This document shows positions 28,628 to 37,587 of a stretch of DNA of 64,000 nucleotides, piece by piece. Position 1 is the stretch's first letter; each line of letters begins with the position of its first letter. This stretch comes from Ulvibacterium marinum (GTDB lineage: Bacteria > Bacteroidota > Bacteroidia > Flavobacteriales > Flavobacteriaceae). The notes under the pieces are model-generated. The model was not told the DNA's origin and did no database searches. It saw nothing but the letters and a program-made list of their open reading frames with translations. The position numbers and the translations under genes were made by a program. The stretch lies in NCBI RefSeq assembly GCF_003626755.1, contig NZ_RBCJ01000004.1:310001-374000 (forward strand), written 5' to 3'.

Positions 28628-29605
28628 TTATTTATATAACACTTTTTTAACGGCCTCGATGACGTCCCGGTGATTGGGTATCCATTCTTCCAACAAAACT
28701 GGTGAGTATGGTGCCGGAGTATCTGCAGTATTAATTTTTACAATAGGAGCGTCCAAGTAATCAAAAATGTTGGATTGCACTTGATAGGTAATTTCCGTGG
28801 CCACATTGCCAAAAGGCCAGGCTTCCTCAAGTACGACCAATCTATTGGTCTTTTTCACGGATTTAAAAATGGCTTCCGAATCCATAGGTTTAACCGTTCT
28901 CAAATCGATGATTTCACAACTGATATTCTCTTTGGCAAGTTCATCGGCGGCCTTATCCGCTTCCTTTATGATTTTTCCAAACGAAACAATAGTTACATCG
29001 GTTCCTTCCCTTCTAATATCAGCCACCCCTAACGGAATGGTATATTCTCCTTCCGGCACTTCTCCTTTATCACCGTACATCTGTTCGGATTCCATAAAAA
29101 TGACAGGATCATCATCCCTTATAGCCGATTTTAGCAACCCTTTCGCATCATTTGGATTGGAAGGCACTACCACCTTAAGACCCGGGCAGTTGGCGTACCA
29201 ACTTTCAAAAGCCTGGGAATGTGTAGCCGCCAATTGGCCTGCGGAAGCAGTAGGTCCACGAAATACAATAGGGCAGTTAAATTGACCCCCAGACATTTGC
29301 CTGATTTTCGCAGCGTTATTGATTATCTGGTCTATCCCGACAAGTGCAAAATTGAAGGTCATAAACTCTATTATCGGCCTGTTTCCGTTCATGGCAGATC
29401 CAACTCCTATCCCGGAGAAACCCAATTCCGATATAGGCGTATCTATAACCCGATCAGGACCAAACTCATCCAACATCCCTTTGGATGCCTTGTAAGCGCC
29501 ATTGTATTCCGCGACCTCCTCACCCATTAGATAAATAGTTTCGTCCCTGCGCATCTCCTCGGACATGGCTTCGGCAATAGCTTGCCTAAACTGTAATGTT
29601 TTCAT
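28628..29605 (-). CDS. pdhB: Pyruvate dehydrogenase E1 component, beta subunit
   Basis: It forms the E1 heterotetramer with PdhA and decarboxylates pyruvate using thiamine diphosphate. The 325-residue protein begins MKTLQFRQAIAEAMSEEM. It has the conserved MGEEVAEYNGAYKASKGM, FMTFNFALVGIDQIINNAAK and VVLEEAWPFGNVATEI segments. An upstream in-frame ATG at 29626 would add MHLKFDL, which the family does not have, so I start at 29605. It lies about 20 kb from pdhA and pdhC and has its own terminator, so the complex needs expression of two unlinked units. Confidence 0.93.
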   Translation of the reverse strand: MKTLQFRQAIAEAMSEEMRRDETIYLMGEEVAEYNGAYKASKGMLDEFGPDRVIDTPISELGFSGIGVGSAMNGNRPIIEFMTFNFALVGIDQIINNAAKIRQMSGGQFNCPIVFRGPTASAGQLAATHSQAFESWYANCPGLKVVVPSNPNDAKGLLKSAIRDDDPVIFMESEQMYGDKGEVPEGEYTIPLGVADIRREGTDVTIVSFGKIIKEADKAADELAKENISCEIIDLRTVKPMDSEAIFKSVKKTNRLVVLEEAWPFGNVATEITYQVQSNIFDYLDAPIVKINTADTPAPYSPVLLEEWIPNHRDVIEAVKKVLYK

Positions 29606-29686
29606 TAAGTCAAATTTCAAATGCAAGCAAAAATAGGAAAATATATGGCAAACCAGGGAACGTTGGAATCAAAAAAAGAAGTAAAT

Positions 29687-29710
29687 ATTTACTATGCGCG
29701 CATAGTAAAT
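29687..29710. promoter_or_regulatory. Perfect 24-bp palindrome upstream of etfB
   Basis: The half-site ATTTACTATGCG is followed at once by its exact reverse complement CGCATAGTAAAT. It lies between divergent pdhB and etfB, 50 bp before the etfB start. It is immediately upstream of a -7-like TATCTTCG at 29726-29733. Size and symmetry fit a dimeric repressor operator (TetR- or FadR-like). The regulator is not in the window. Confidence 0.65.
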
Positions 29711-29760
29711 TTGGAAATTAATATGTATCTTCGTGCGCATATTTAAAATGCCCTTTACGA

Positions 29761-30507
29761 ATGAAAATTTTAGTCTGTATTAGTAATGTTCCCGATACCA
29801 CTTCCAAGATAAATTTCACGGAAGATGACACCAAATTTGATACCAATGGGGTTCAGTTTGTAATTAATCCGAATGATGAATTCGGGTTAACACGAGCCAT
29901 GTGGTTCAAGGAAAAGCAAGGAGCCACAATTCATGTTGTTAGTGTTGGGGAGGTTTCCGTGGAGCCTACGTTAAGAAAGGCATTGGCCATAGGAGCGGAT
30001 GAAGCAATACGCATAAATACAATTCCTACTGATGGCCTGTTCGTTGCCCAACAATTGGCAGAGGTAGTTAAAAATGGGCAATATGACCTGATTATAGCTG
30101 GTAGGGAATCCATCGATTATAATGGAGGGATGGTACCGGGCATCCTTGCCACTTTGCTTGATATAAACTTCATAAACACCTGTATAGGTTTGGAAATTGA
30201 AGGAGACGCCGTCACCGCTATTCGAGAAATAGATGGCGGCAAAGAAACATTGGCCACGACCCTGCCCTTGGTGGTGGGAGGACAAAAGGGATTGGTTGAG
30301 GAAAGTGAGCTTAGAATACCCAATATGCGGGGTATTATGATGGCCAGAAAAAAGGTTTTGAATGTGGTAGAACCTACAGATTCCATACGAGGCACAGAAG
30401 ATGCCAAATTTGAAAAACCTGCTCCCAAGGGTGCCGTAAAGCTTGTAGATTCTGATAAAATTGAAGAGTTGATAGATTTATTGCACAATGAGGCCAAGGT
30501 AATTTAA
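29761..30507 (+). CDS. etfB: Electron transfer flavoprotein, beta subunit
   Basis: With EtfA it forms the FAD/AMP heterodimer that takes electrons from acyl-CoA dehydrogenases to ETF-quinone oxidoreductase. The 248-residue protein begins MKILVCISNVPDTTSKINF. It contains GADEAIRI and the signature ETLATTLPLVVGGQKGL followed by PNMRGIMMARKK, as in the ETF-beta family. etfA follows 54 bp later. The palindrome at 29687 probably controls the pair. Confidence 0.95.
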   Translation: MKILVCISNVPDTTSKINFTEDDTKFDTNGVQFVINPNDEFGLTRAMWFKEKQGATIHVVSVGEVSVEPTLRKALAIGADEAIRINTIPTDGLFVAQQLAEVVKNGQYDLIIAGRESIDYNGGMVPGILATLLDINFINTCIGLEIEGDAVTAIREIDGGKETLATTLPLVVGGQKGLVEESELRIPNMRGIMMARKKVLNVVEPTDSIRGTEDAKFEKPAPKGAVKLVDSDKIEELIDLLHNEAKVI

Positions 30508-30561
30508 ATGGTATACCTGCCAGTTGGAATTGGAGTTTAAGAATTGAAATTTGATAAAAAT

Positions 30562-31530
30562 ATGTCAGTCTTAGTATATACCGAATCAGAAAACGGAAAA
30601 TTCAAAAAAAACGCCTTTGAAGTGGCTTCTTACGCAAAAGTGGTAGCAAGTCAACTAGGTACTTCGGCAATAGCCCTAACATTTAATGTACAGGATGATG
30701 AAATTTTAGGCGAATACGGAATTTCAAAAGTGTTGAAGGTTTCTAACGACCAGCTCGCTACATTTAGTGCAAGAGCCTTTGCGGATACTATTTCCCAAGC
30801 CGTGGAAAAGGAAAAGGCCAAAGTTGTAATTGTTAGTTCCAGCGCGGATACCAAGTTTATGGCTCCTATATTAGCCGCCAAGCTCAAGGCCGGATATGTG
30901 CCCAACGTAGTTGCATCCCCAGAAAATACGGAGCCCTTTACGGTAAAGAGGACAGCCTTTAGTAATAAGGGCTTTGCCCATACGCAAATCAATACGGATA
31001 TTAAAATTGTAGGTGTGTCCAACAACGCATTTGGCCAGCACAAAAACAAAGTGGCTATTGAAATAGAGGATTTCAACCCCAATATAGATGACTCAAGCTT
31101 TTCCGTAAAATCCGTTGAAGTGGATAAAGTAGTAGGAAAGGCAACCATTGCAGATGCAGACATTGTGGTTTCCGGTGGCAGAGGGTTAAAAGGTCCTGAA
31201 AATTGGGGCATGATAGAGGAGTTGGCCGAAGTTCTCGGTGCCGCTACGGCATGTTCCAAGCCCGTATCCGATATGGGATGGAGACCTCATGGAGAACATG
31301 TAGGCCAAACCGGCAAGCCAGTGGCCAGCAATTTATACATTGCCATTGGAATTTCAGGGGCTATACAACATTTGGCCGGCGTTAGTGCCTCCAAGACCAA
31401 AGTGGTTATCAATACAGACCCTGAAGCTCCATTTTTTAGGGCAGCGGACTATGGAATAGTCGGGGATGCCTTTGAAGTAGTTCCCAAACTCATCGAAAAA
31501 TTAAAGGATTTTAAGGCGCAAAACACTTAA
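30562..31530 (+). CDS. etfA: Electron transfer flavoprotein, alpha subunit
   Basis: The FAD-binding partner of EtfB. The C-terminal FAD site is clear: VSGGRGLKGPENW, then KPVSDMGWRPHGEHVGQTGK and IAIGISGAIQHLAGV, and finally NTDPEAPFFRAADYGIVGD. I start at the ATG at 30562 (MSVLVYTESENGKFKK, 322 residues). A TTG six codons earlier is open but is not needed. The operon ends at the hairpin at 31553. Confidence 0.95.
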   Translation: MSVLVYTESENGKFKKNAFEVASYAKVVASQLGTSAIALTFNVQDDEILGEYGISKVLKVSNDQLATFSARAFADTISQAVEKEKAKVVIVSSSADTKFMAPILAAKLKAGYVPNVVASPENTEPFTVKRTAFSNKGFAHTQINTDIKIVGVSNNAFGQHKNKVAIEIEDFNPNIDDSSFSVKSVEVDKVVGKATIADADIVVSGGRGLKGPENWGMIEELAEVLGAATACSKPVSDMGWRPHGEHVGQTGKPVASNLYIAIGISGAIQHLAGVSASKTKVVINTDPEAPFFRAADYGIVGDAFEVVPKLIEKLKDFKAQNT

Positions 31531-31552
31531 TTTTTGTTAATTTGTGACCCTT

Positions 31553-31599
31553 AAAGGGCTGTTCAAAACTAGGTTGCCCCTTTGTTTGAACAGCCTTTT
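31553..31599 (+). terminator. Terminator of the etfBA operon
   Basis: AAAGGGCTGTTCAAA pairs with TTTGAACAGCCTTT (one bulged G) around a 17-nt loop and ends in TTTT. Confidence 0.8.
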
Positions 31600-31607
31600 A
31601 TGGCTTA

Positions 31608-32249
31608 ATGACCATTATGAGTCTAGTTCGGTTAAAAATAAAGGGAATATCATATAGCCAGACGCAAAATGGGGCCTACGCCCTAATTTTGAATGAAGTT
31701 GAAGGTGATCGTAAGCTGCCCATTGTTATTGGTGCCTTCGAGGCACAATCCATTGCCATAGCTTTGGAAAAGGAAATAAAACCTCCAAGGCCTCTGACAC
31801 ATGATCTTTTCAAAAATTTTGCCGATCGGTTTGATATTGTAGTTAAACAAGTCATTATCCACAAGTTGGTAGATGGGGTATTCTATTCCAGCATTATTTG
31901 TGAACGAGATAAAATAGAAGAGATTATAGATGCCCGTACCAGTGACGCCATTGCGCTCGCACTGCGATTTAATGCGCCTATATTTACCTACAAGACCATT
32001 TTGGACAAGGCGGGTATTTTCCTGAAATTCTCGTCCAAGGATAAGGAAAAGGACGAGAATGATGATAGCATCATGGTTGATGAAATCCTGCAGGAAGGGG
32101 AGACTGTGGAAATAGATACTGGTGCTTCTGAGGCTTACAAAGAACTTAGTTTGGAAGAACTGCACAAGGAGCTTGATAAGGCGGTAACCAACGAGGACTA
32201 CGAAAAGGCGGCCAAGCTACGGGATGAGATTTCCAAAAGGAACCGATAA
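31608..32249 (+). CDS. Bifunctional nuclease family protein (DUF151) with C-terminal UVR motif
   Basis: A 213-residue protein. Residues 1-140 are the DUF151 domain (SLVRLKIKGISYSQTQ, GDRKLPIVIGAFEAQSIAIAL, RTSDAIALALRFNAPIF). A variable acidic linker follows. A C-terminal UvrB/UvrC-type helix pair has EELHKELDKAVTNEDYEKAA and LRDEISKR. Some family members have been reported to cleave both RNA and DNA; activity here is unproven. The Bacteroidetes pairing of DUF151 with a UVR motif is common. ATG 31608 and ATG 31617 are both possible. nupC begins 9 nt after the stop. Confidence 0.88.
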   Translation: MTIMSLVRLKIKGISYSQTQNGAYALILNEVEGDRKLPIVIGAFEAQSIAIALEKEIKPPRPLTHDLFKNFADRFDIVVKQVIIHKLVDGVFYSSIICERDKIEEIIDARTSDAIALALRFNAPIFTYKTILDKAGIFLKFSSKDKEKDENDDSIMVDEILQEGETVEIDTGASEAYKELSLEELHKELDKAVTNEDYEKAAKLRDEISKRNR

Positions 32250-32258
32250 AACCCCTCC

Positions 32259-33722
32259 ATGAGAAAAAGTTGTTGGGTACTTCTGTTTGTCTGTCTCTAC
32301 ACTTTCCCTTCATTTGCCCAACACCTTGCTAACCAAGATACAGTTACCTCAGTTTTGGACACCACTCTTGTGAATGATGTCGTGTCCAAGGAAACTATGG
32401 ATATTATCCCAAATCAGGGATTCACATTTACTAGTTTTTTACGGGGAGTTTTGGGAATGTTGGTGCTTGTTTTCATCGCCTTCCTATTTAGTTCCAACAA
32501 AAGAGCTATTAATTGGAAAACGGTCGGCCTTGGATTGCTGGCTCAATTTCTCATTGGTATAGGAATATTAAAAGTACCTTTTATACGTATTATTTTTACC
32601 TTTTTGGGAAAGGCCTTCAATAAGGTCTTGACCTTTACGGAAGCAGGGACAAGATTTCTGTTCAGTTCATTTACCACGAACGAAATTGAAAGTCCGTTGG
32701 TCACTTTTGCCATAATGATCCTACCTACTATTATTTTCTTTTCCGCACTGACCTCAGTGATGTTTTATCTGGGAATTATTCAAAAAGTAGTGAAAGGATT
32801 GGCATGGGCACTTACCAAACTCCTAAAAATTTCCGGGGCCGAGAGTCTAAGTGTCGCAGGTAACATTTTTTTAGGGCAAACGGAATCGCCATTAATGATC
32901 AAGGCATATCTGGAAAAAATGAACCGATCCGAAATCCTGTTGGTAATGATTGGTGGAATGGCAACGGTAGCTGGAGGCGTTTTGGCAGCCTACATTGGAT
33001 TTTTAGGGGGTACGGATGAAGCATTGCGTTTGGAATTTGCAAGACATTTGCTCGCTGCATCGGTAATGGCAGCCCCCGGAGCAATCGTAATCTCCAAAAT
33101 ATTGGTCCCTCAGACAGAAAGTATCAATACGGATGTAAAGATTTCCAAGCAAAAAATAGGTTCCAACATCCTAGATGCCATGGCAACGGGAACTACGGAA
33201 GGATTGCGACTTGCTGCCAACGTTGCCGCCATGCTATTGGTGTTCGTCGCTTTTATAGCCATGATCAACTACGGCCTTTTAAAATTAGGCGCCATAGGGG
33301 ATTTTAACGGCTGGATCGATCAAAACACGCCCTATAAAGATCTTTCCTTAGAGTTGGTATTAGGATATCTGTTTGCCCCATTAATGTGGCTTATAGGAGT
33401 GGCCAAAGAAGACCTTGCCTTAATGGGACAATTGTTAGGTGTAAAATTGGCTGCAAGTGAATTTGTAGGTTACATACAGTTGGCAGAACTAAAAAATCCA
33501 AAAAATCCGCTACATTTCACCTATAACAAATCCATAATCATGGCGACCTATATGTTATGTGGGTTTGCCAATTTTGCTTCAATAGGTATTCAAATCGGGG
33601 GAATTGGATCATTGGCTCCCGGGCAGCGCAAAACACTTTCCGAGTTTGGGATGAAGGCACTCATAGGCGGCACCATAGCTTCGCTACTCTCCGCCACGAT
33701 TGCCGGAATGATTTTGGGATAG
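32259..33722 (+). CDS. nupC: Concentrative nucleoside transporter, NupC family
   Basis: It imports nucleosides with a cation gradient (Na+ is likely in this group). The 487-residue protein is longer than E. coli NupC (about 400). It starts with a cleavable-looking signal sequence (CWVLLFVCLYTFPSFAQ) and about 40 polar residues before the first span. Family motifs include GNIFLGQTESPLMIKAYL, GGMATVAGGVLAAYIGFLG, ATGTTEGLRLAANVAAML and CGFANFASIGIQIGGIGS. It lies directly behind the DUF151 gene and upstream of thyA, and nucleoside import fits the nearby salvage genes. Confidence 0.93.
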   Translation: MRKSCWVLLFVCLYTFPSFAQHLANQDTVTSVLDTTLVNDVVSKETMDIIPNQGFTFTSFLRGVLGMLVLVFIAFLFSSNKRAINWKTVGLGLLAQFLIGIGILKVPFIRIIFTFLGKAFNKVLTFTEAGTRFLFSSFTTNEIESPLVTFAIMILPTIIFFSALTSVMFYLGIIQKVVKGLAWALTKLLKISGAESLSVAGNIFLGQTESPLMIKAYLEKMNRSEILLVMIGGMATVAGGVLAAYIGFLGGTDEALRLEFARHLLAASVMAAPGAIVISKILVPQTESINTDVKISKQKIGSNILDAMATGTTEGLRLAANVAAMLLVFVAFIAMINYGLLKLGAIGDFNGWIDQNTPYKDLSLELVLGYLFAPLMWLIGVAKEDLALMGQLLGVKLAASEFVGYIQLAELKNPKNPLHFTYNKSIIMATYMLCGFANFASIGIQIGGIGSLAPGQRKTLSEFGMKALIGGTIASLLSATIAGMILG

Positions 33723-33772
33723 AAAAGGTGAAAGGTTAAAGATTTTAAGAGTAAAGGAAGTTTTAAATTAAC

Positions 33773-34126
33773 ATGAGGAATTTCAGGGAATTGAAAGTTT
33801 GGCAAGACTCTAGAAACCTGGTAAAAGAGGTTTACAGTTTGACCAAAAAGTTACCTGAAACTGAAAAATATGGTTTAGTTTCACAAGTGAACAGATGTGT
33901 TGTGTCTATTCCGGCAAACATAGCCGAAGGATGTTCTAAATATTCTCAAAAAGACTTCATACGTTTTCTACAAATAAGCTTAGGTTCTTTATTCGAATTA
34001 GAAACTCACATAATCCTTTGTAGGGATTTACAATTTATTGAAGAAAAGGAATCGACTCAAATCATTGAAAAAATTCAAACGCTACAGAAACGAGTAGCAT
34101 CGTTGATAAAATATAATAAAACCTAA
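33773..34126 (+). CDS. Four-helix-bundle protein (23S rRNA intervening-sequence protein family), second copy
   Basis: A 117-residue paralogue of the protein at 2595-2951, with the same landmarks: FRELKVWQDSRNLVKEVYSL, SIPANIAEGCSKYSQ and FLQISLGSLFELETHI. The function is unknown. It stands alone between nupC and thyA. Purine-rich sequence precedes it (33722-33760) and pyrimidine-rich sequence follows it (34141-34171), so the two sides form rough inverted repeats. This could mark the ends of a small mobile cassette. Confidence 0.85.
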   Translation: MRNFRELKVWQDSRNLVKEVYSLTKKLPETEKYGLVSQVNRCVVSIPANIAEGCSKYSQKDFIRFLQISLGSLFELETHIILCRDLQFIEEKESTQIIEKIQTLQKRVASLIKYNKT

Positions 34127-34174
34127 TCTCCAGCACTTGACCCTTTTTCCTTTACCCTTTATCTTTATCCCACT

Positions 34175-34999
34175 ATGAAACAATATCACGATTTACTGAA
34201 GCATGTTCTGGAAAACGGAAATCAAAAACAGGATAGGACAGGAACCGGGACTATAAGTGTATTTGGTTATCAAATGCGATTCGACTTGAGTGAAGGTTTT
34301 CCCATGGTCACTACCAAAAAACTGCATTTGAAATCGATTGTACATGAACTCCTTTGGTTCTTGAAAGGTGATACCAATGTTGGATATCTTCAAGAGAACG
34401 GGGTTCGCATCTGGAACGAATGGGCCGATGAAAATGGAAATCTAGGTCCGGTCTATGGCCACCAGTGGCGTAATTGGAACGACGAGGAAATAGACCAAAT
34501 CAAGGAAGTTGTCCACTCGTTAAAAAATAACCCGGATAGTCGGCGCATGCTGGTTTCTGCCTGGAACCCCAGTGTGTTGCCGGATACGTCAAAATCATTT
34601 TCCGAAAATGTGGCCCATGGCAAGGCCGCCTTGCCCCCTTGTCATGCATTTTTCCAATTCTATGTGGCAAATGGAAAACTGTCCTGTCAGCTCTATCAGC
34701 GTAGTGCAGACATTTTTTTGGGGGTACCTTTTAATATTGCCTCCTATGCCCTGTTTACCCTTATGATTGCGCAAGTTTGTGGTTATGAACCTGGTGAATT
34801 TGTTCATACGTTTGGAGATGCCCATATTTATACCAATCATATGGAACAGGTAGAACTTCAGTTAAGTCGGGAACCGCGTCCCTTACCTAAAATGGTATTG
34901 AATCCTGAAGTCAAGGATATCTTTGATTTTACCTTCGAAGATTTCACATTGCTGGATTATAATCCACATCCTCATATTAAGGGGGCTGTGGCGGTTTAG
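34175..34999 (+). CDS. thyA: Thymidylate synthase
   Basis: It methylates dUMP to dTMP with methylene-tetrahydrofolate, releasing dihydrofolate for the reductase encoded at 39569. The 274-residue protein has [32 protein letters not shown], the catalytic Cys156 in [13 protein letters not shown], and [20 protein letters not shown] short insertion of roughly ten residues ([14 protein letters not shown]) precedes the active-site loop. A 71-bp gap separates it from egtB. Confidence 0.97.
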   Translation: MKQYHDLLKHVLENGNQKQDRTGTGTISVFGYQMRFDLSEGFPMVTTKKLHLKSIVHELLWFLKGDTNVGYLQENGVRIWNEWADENGNLGPVYGHQWRNWNDEEIDQIKEVVHSLKNNPDSRRMLVSAWNPSVLPDTSKSFSENVAHGKAALPPCHAFFQFYVANGKLSCQLYQRSADIFLGVPFNIASYALFTLMIAQVCGYEPGEFVHTFGDAHIYTNHMEQVELQLSREPRPLPKMVLNPEVKDIFDFTFEDFTLLDYNPHPHIKGAVAV

Positions 35000-35070
35000 A
35001 AGTAATTTTTACCGGAATGGTGGCAAAGGCAAAACATCATATTTTGTATCTTTAGCATTATTCATTTACT

Positions 35071-36231
35071 ATGCTACTTACCGACACCCTTCTAGATTTT
35101 TTTCTAGAAACCCGAAAACATACTGAAACTCTCTGCGTACCTCTTGAAATTGAGGACTACGTGGTACAACCTGTTGTAGATGTCTCCCCGCCCAAATGGC
35201 ATTTGGGGCATTCTACCTGGTTCTTTGAGGAATTCATCCTAAAACCTTATGCCAAGGGTTACCAAATCTTTGATGACGATTTTGCCTTCGTCTTCAACAG
35301 CTATTATGAAACCGTGGGAAAACGGGTAATCCGTTCGGACAGGGGCAATCTCTCAAGGCCGTCCGTGGAGAAAGTGTATGATTATCGCAGATATGTGACC
35401 AAAGCCATAAAAATTCTATTTGAAGAAAATCAAAGTCCGCAATTGTATAGTTTACTTGAAATTGGTATCCACCATGAAAAGCAACATCAGGAACTCCTAT
35501 TGACCGATATCAAATACATTTTAGGAAATAACCCGTTACTTCCGGTATATTCGGCCCATTTGGAAGAGCATAAGACAGAAGTGCATACAAAGGAATGGAT
35601 TCCTATTGAAGAGGGCATTTACGAAATAGGCCATAACACCAATGACTTCTGTTATGATAACGAGTTGGGAAGGCACAAGGTGTACTTGCATCCTTACCAA
35701 ATATCCAATGTACTGACCACTAATTCTGAGTACTTGGAATTCATAGAGGCCGGAGGGTATAAAAAATTTAACCTTTGGCATGCTGAGGGCTGGGACTGGG
35801 TAAATCAGAATACTATTTCCGCTCCCCTGTACTGGCATAAAATAGATGGCGAATGGTATCAGTATACCCTTAATGGGCTACAAAAAGTAGATTTAAATGC
35901 GCCTCTGACCCATATCTCCTATTTCGAAGCCTTTGCTTTTGCCCAATTTAAAGGCTGTAGACTGCCCACAGAATTTGAATGGGAAGTTGCTCAGGAGTGT
36001 TTTCCCTGGGGCAACCGTTGGGAATGGACAGAAAGTGCCTATCTCCCCTATCCAAATTACCAAAAGGCGGACGGTGCACTGGGCGAGTATAATGGGAAAT
36101 TCATGGTAAACCAAAAAGTGCTTCGTGGAGGTTCGGTCGCTACATCCAAAAAACATACGCGGCCTACGTATCGTAATTTTTTCCACCCCCAACTTCGATG
36201 GCAATTCACGGGTCTGCGATTGGCAAAATAA
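35071..36231 (+). CDS. egtB: Ergothioneine biosynthesis sulfoxide synthase EgtB-type
   Basis: This iron enzyme joins a sulfur donor to trimethylhistidine (hercynine) using O2. The 386-residue protein has an N-terminal DinB-like domain whose three iron ligands are visible: His47 (HLGHSTWF), His135 and His139 (HHEKQHQE). A C-terminal formylglycine-generating-enzyme-like domain follows (GCRLPTEFEWEVAQE, LRGGSVAT, NFFHPQLRWQFTGLRLAK). With egtD 49 bp downstream, ergothioneine is favoured over ovothiol. No egtA or egtC is near, so cysteine may be used directly rather than gamma-glutamylcysteine; that is inference. Confidence 0.9.
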   Translation: MLLTDTLLDFFLETRKHTETLCVPLEIEDYVVQPVVDVSPPKWHLGHSTWFFEEFILKPYAKGYQIFDDDFAFVFNSYYETVGKRVIRSDRGNLSRPSVEKVYDYRRYVTKAIKILFEENQSPQLYSLLEIGIHHEKQHQELLLTDIKYILGNNPLLPVYSAHLEEHKTEVHTKEWIPIEEGIYEIGHNTNDFCYDNELGRHKVYLHPYQISNVLTTNSEYLEFIEAGGYKKFNLWHAEGWDWVNQNTISAPLYWHKIDGEWYQYTLNGLQKVDLNAPLTHISYFEAFAFAQFKGCRLPTEFEWEVAQECFPWGNRWEWTESAYLPYPNYQKADGALGEYNGKFMVNQKVLRGGSVATSKKHTRPTYRNFFHPQLRWQFTGLRLAK

Positions 36232-36280
36232 TCTTTTAACCTCAATGTAGGGTATCCCCCATAATTTCGACTTAGGCTAC

Positions 36281-37252
36281 ATGCAAAATCAAACAAGTAC
36301 TATTTTTGAAACACTATTCGAGGAGGAGGTCTATCAAGGCTTAACCGATTTTCCAAAGCATTTGTCCTCCAAATATTTTTATGACACCCAGGGAGACAAA
36401 CTATTCCAGGACATCATGAACATGCCCGAATATTATTTGACGGACTCCGAATTTGAAATTCTTGACACCCACAAGGATAGAATTGCCCAATGGCTTTCTT
36501 CGAAAAAAGGTAGATTTAACCTCATAGAACTGGGTGCGGGCGATGGCAAAAAGACTAAAATCCTATTGAAGCATTTGGTCAAGAACAACGTTAGTTTCAC
36601 TTACAAACCGATCGACATCAGTCAAAATGTTTTGAATCAGCTAGAAAAATCTTTACATGAGGAACTGCCCGGGCTTAACATAGAGCCCAGACAAGGTACC
36701 TATTTTGAAACTTTAGCGGACATCAATTCCGATAACGGAGCAAGAAAGGTCATTCTTTTTTTAGGTTCCAATATTGGCAATCTCCTACATCCGCAAGCCA
36801 TTGATTTTTTAAAAAGTGTTCAGAATTTAATGAATGAGGATGATCTATTTTTTGTTGGTTTTGACCAAAAAAAGAACCCGCAAACCATCTTGGACGCCTA
36901 TAATGACAAGGCAGGAATTACCGAAGCTTTTAACAAGAATATTTTATCCCGAATAAACCGGGAATTAAGGGCCGATTTCGATTTGGAGAAGTTTTTGCAT
37001 TGGGAAGTGTACGACCCAGAGACGGGAACGGCCAAAAGTTATTTGGTTTCCAAGGAACAACAATCCGTATGTATTGATAAATTGAACTTAAAAATTGATT
37101 TTAAGCCTTGGGAGACCATCCATACGGAGATATCACAAAAATATGATGACGAGGTCGTTAATTGGCTGGCGGAAAAGGCCGAGCTACAAATTGTGGCGCA
37201 ATTCAGCGACCAAGGCAATCTTTATAAAGACTACTTATTTAAAAAGGAATAA
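36281..37252 (+). CDS. egtD: L-histidine N-alpha-methyltransferase
   Basis: It trimethylates histidine to hercynine with three SAM, supplying EgtB. The 323-residue protein starts with the EgtD-type TDFPKHLSSKYFYDTQGDKLFQDIMNMPEYYLTDSE region (start near residue 22). The SAM loop is LIELGAGDGKKT, and VILFLGSNIGNL and FFVGFDQKKNP follow. The length is standard for EgtD. It lies between egtB and the DUF427 gene in one transcription unit and draws on the SAM made by the sulfur cluster. Confidence 0.93.
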   Translation: MQNQTSTIFETLFEEEVYQGLTDFPKHLSSKYFYDTQGDKLFQDIMNMPEYYLTDSEFEILDTHKDRIAQWLSSKKGRFNLIELGAGDGKKTKILLKHLVKNNVSFTYKPIDISQNVLNQLEKSLHEELPGLNIEPRQGTYFETLADINSDNGARKVILFLGSNIGNLLHPQAIDFLKSVQNLMNEDDLFFVGFDQKKNPQTILDAYNDKAGITEAFNKNILSRINRELRADFDLEKFLHWEVYDPETGTAKSYLVSKEQQSVCIDKLNLKIDFKPWETIHTEISQKYDDEVVNWLAEKAELQIVAQFSDQGNLYKDYLFKKE

Positions 37253-37254
37253 TC

Positions 37255-37536
37255 GTGAAAGCTATTTGGAATGATACCGTAATTGCGGAAAGTGACGAAA
37301 CAGTCGTAGTGGAGAATAATCATTATTTCCCCCCACAAAGCATAAAAAAAGAATTCTTTAAGGAAAGTGAAACCCACACTAATTGCCCTTGGAAAGGAGA
37401 AGCTTCGTATTATACCATAAATGTTGACGGCTCGGAAAACAAGGACGCGGCTTGGTACTACCCGGAAGTAAGCGAACTGGCGAAATCCATACAAGGCCAT
37501 GTGGCCTTTTGGAAAGGTGTGGCCATTACAAAATAA
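37255..37536 (+). CDS. DUF427 protein, third gene of the egt operon
   Basis: A 93-residue small beta-rich protein starting with GTG two bases after the egtD stop, so surely co-transcribed. Family motifs are KAIWNDTVIAESDETVVVE, the CPWKGEASYYTI segment, AAWYYPEVSE and GHVAFWKGV. The function of DUF427 is unknown. The tight coupling to egtD suggests an accessory role in thiohistidine metabolism, but no catalytic residue can be named. A strong terminator follows at once. Confidence 0.88.
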   Translation: MKAIWNDTVIAESDETVVVENNHYFPPQSIKKEFFKESETHTNCPWKGEASYYTINVDGSENKDAAWYYPEVSELAKSIQGHVAFWKGVAITK

Positions 37537-37540
37537 AAAA

Positions 37541-37567
37541 GGCAGGGAAACATAACGTTTCCCTGCC
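37541..37567. terminator. Bidirectional terminator between the egt operon and the CBM48 gene
   Basis: GGCAGGGAAAC and GTTTCCCTGCC form a perfect 11-bp stem around ATAAC, with an A-run on the left and CTTT on the right. It can serve both converging units. Confidence 0.9.
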
Positions 37568-37587
37568 CTTTAAAAATCAGTTTTTTA

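Noticed and set aside
30117-31259. Long antisense frames opposite etfB and etfA
   Set aside because: Both etf genes are strongly conserved on the plus strand, and the antisense products match no family I recognise.
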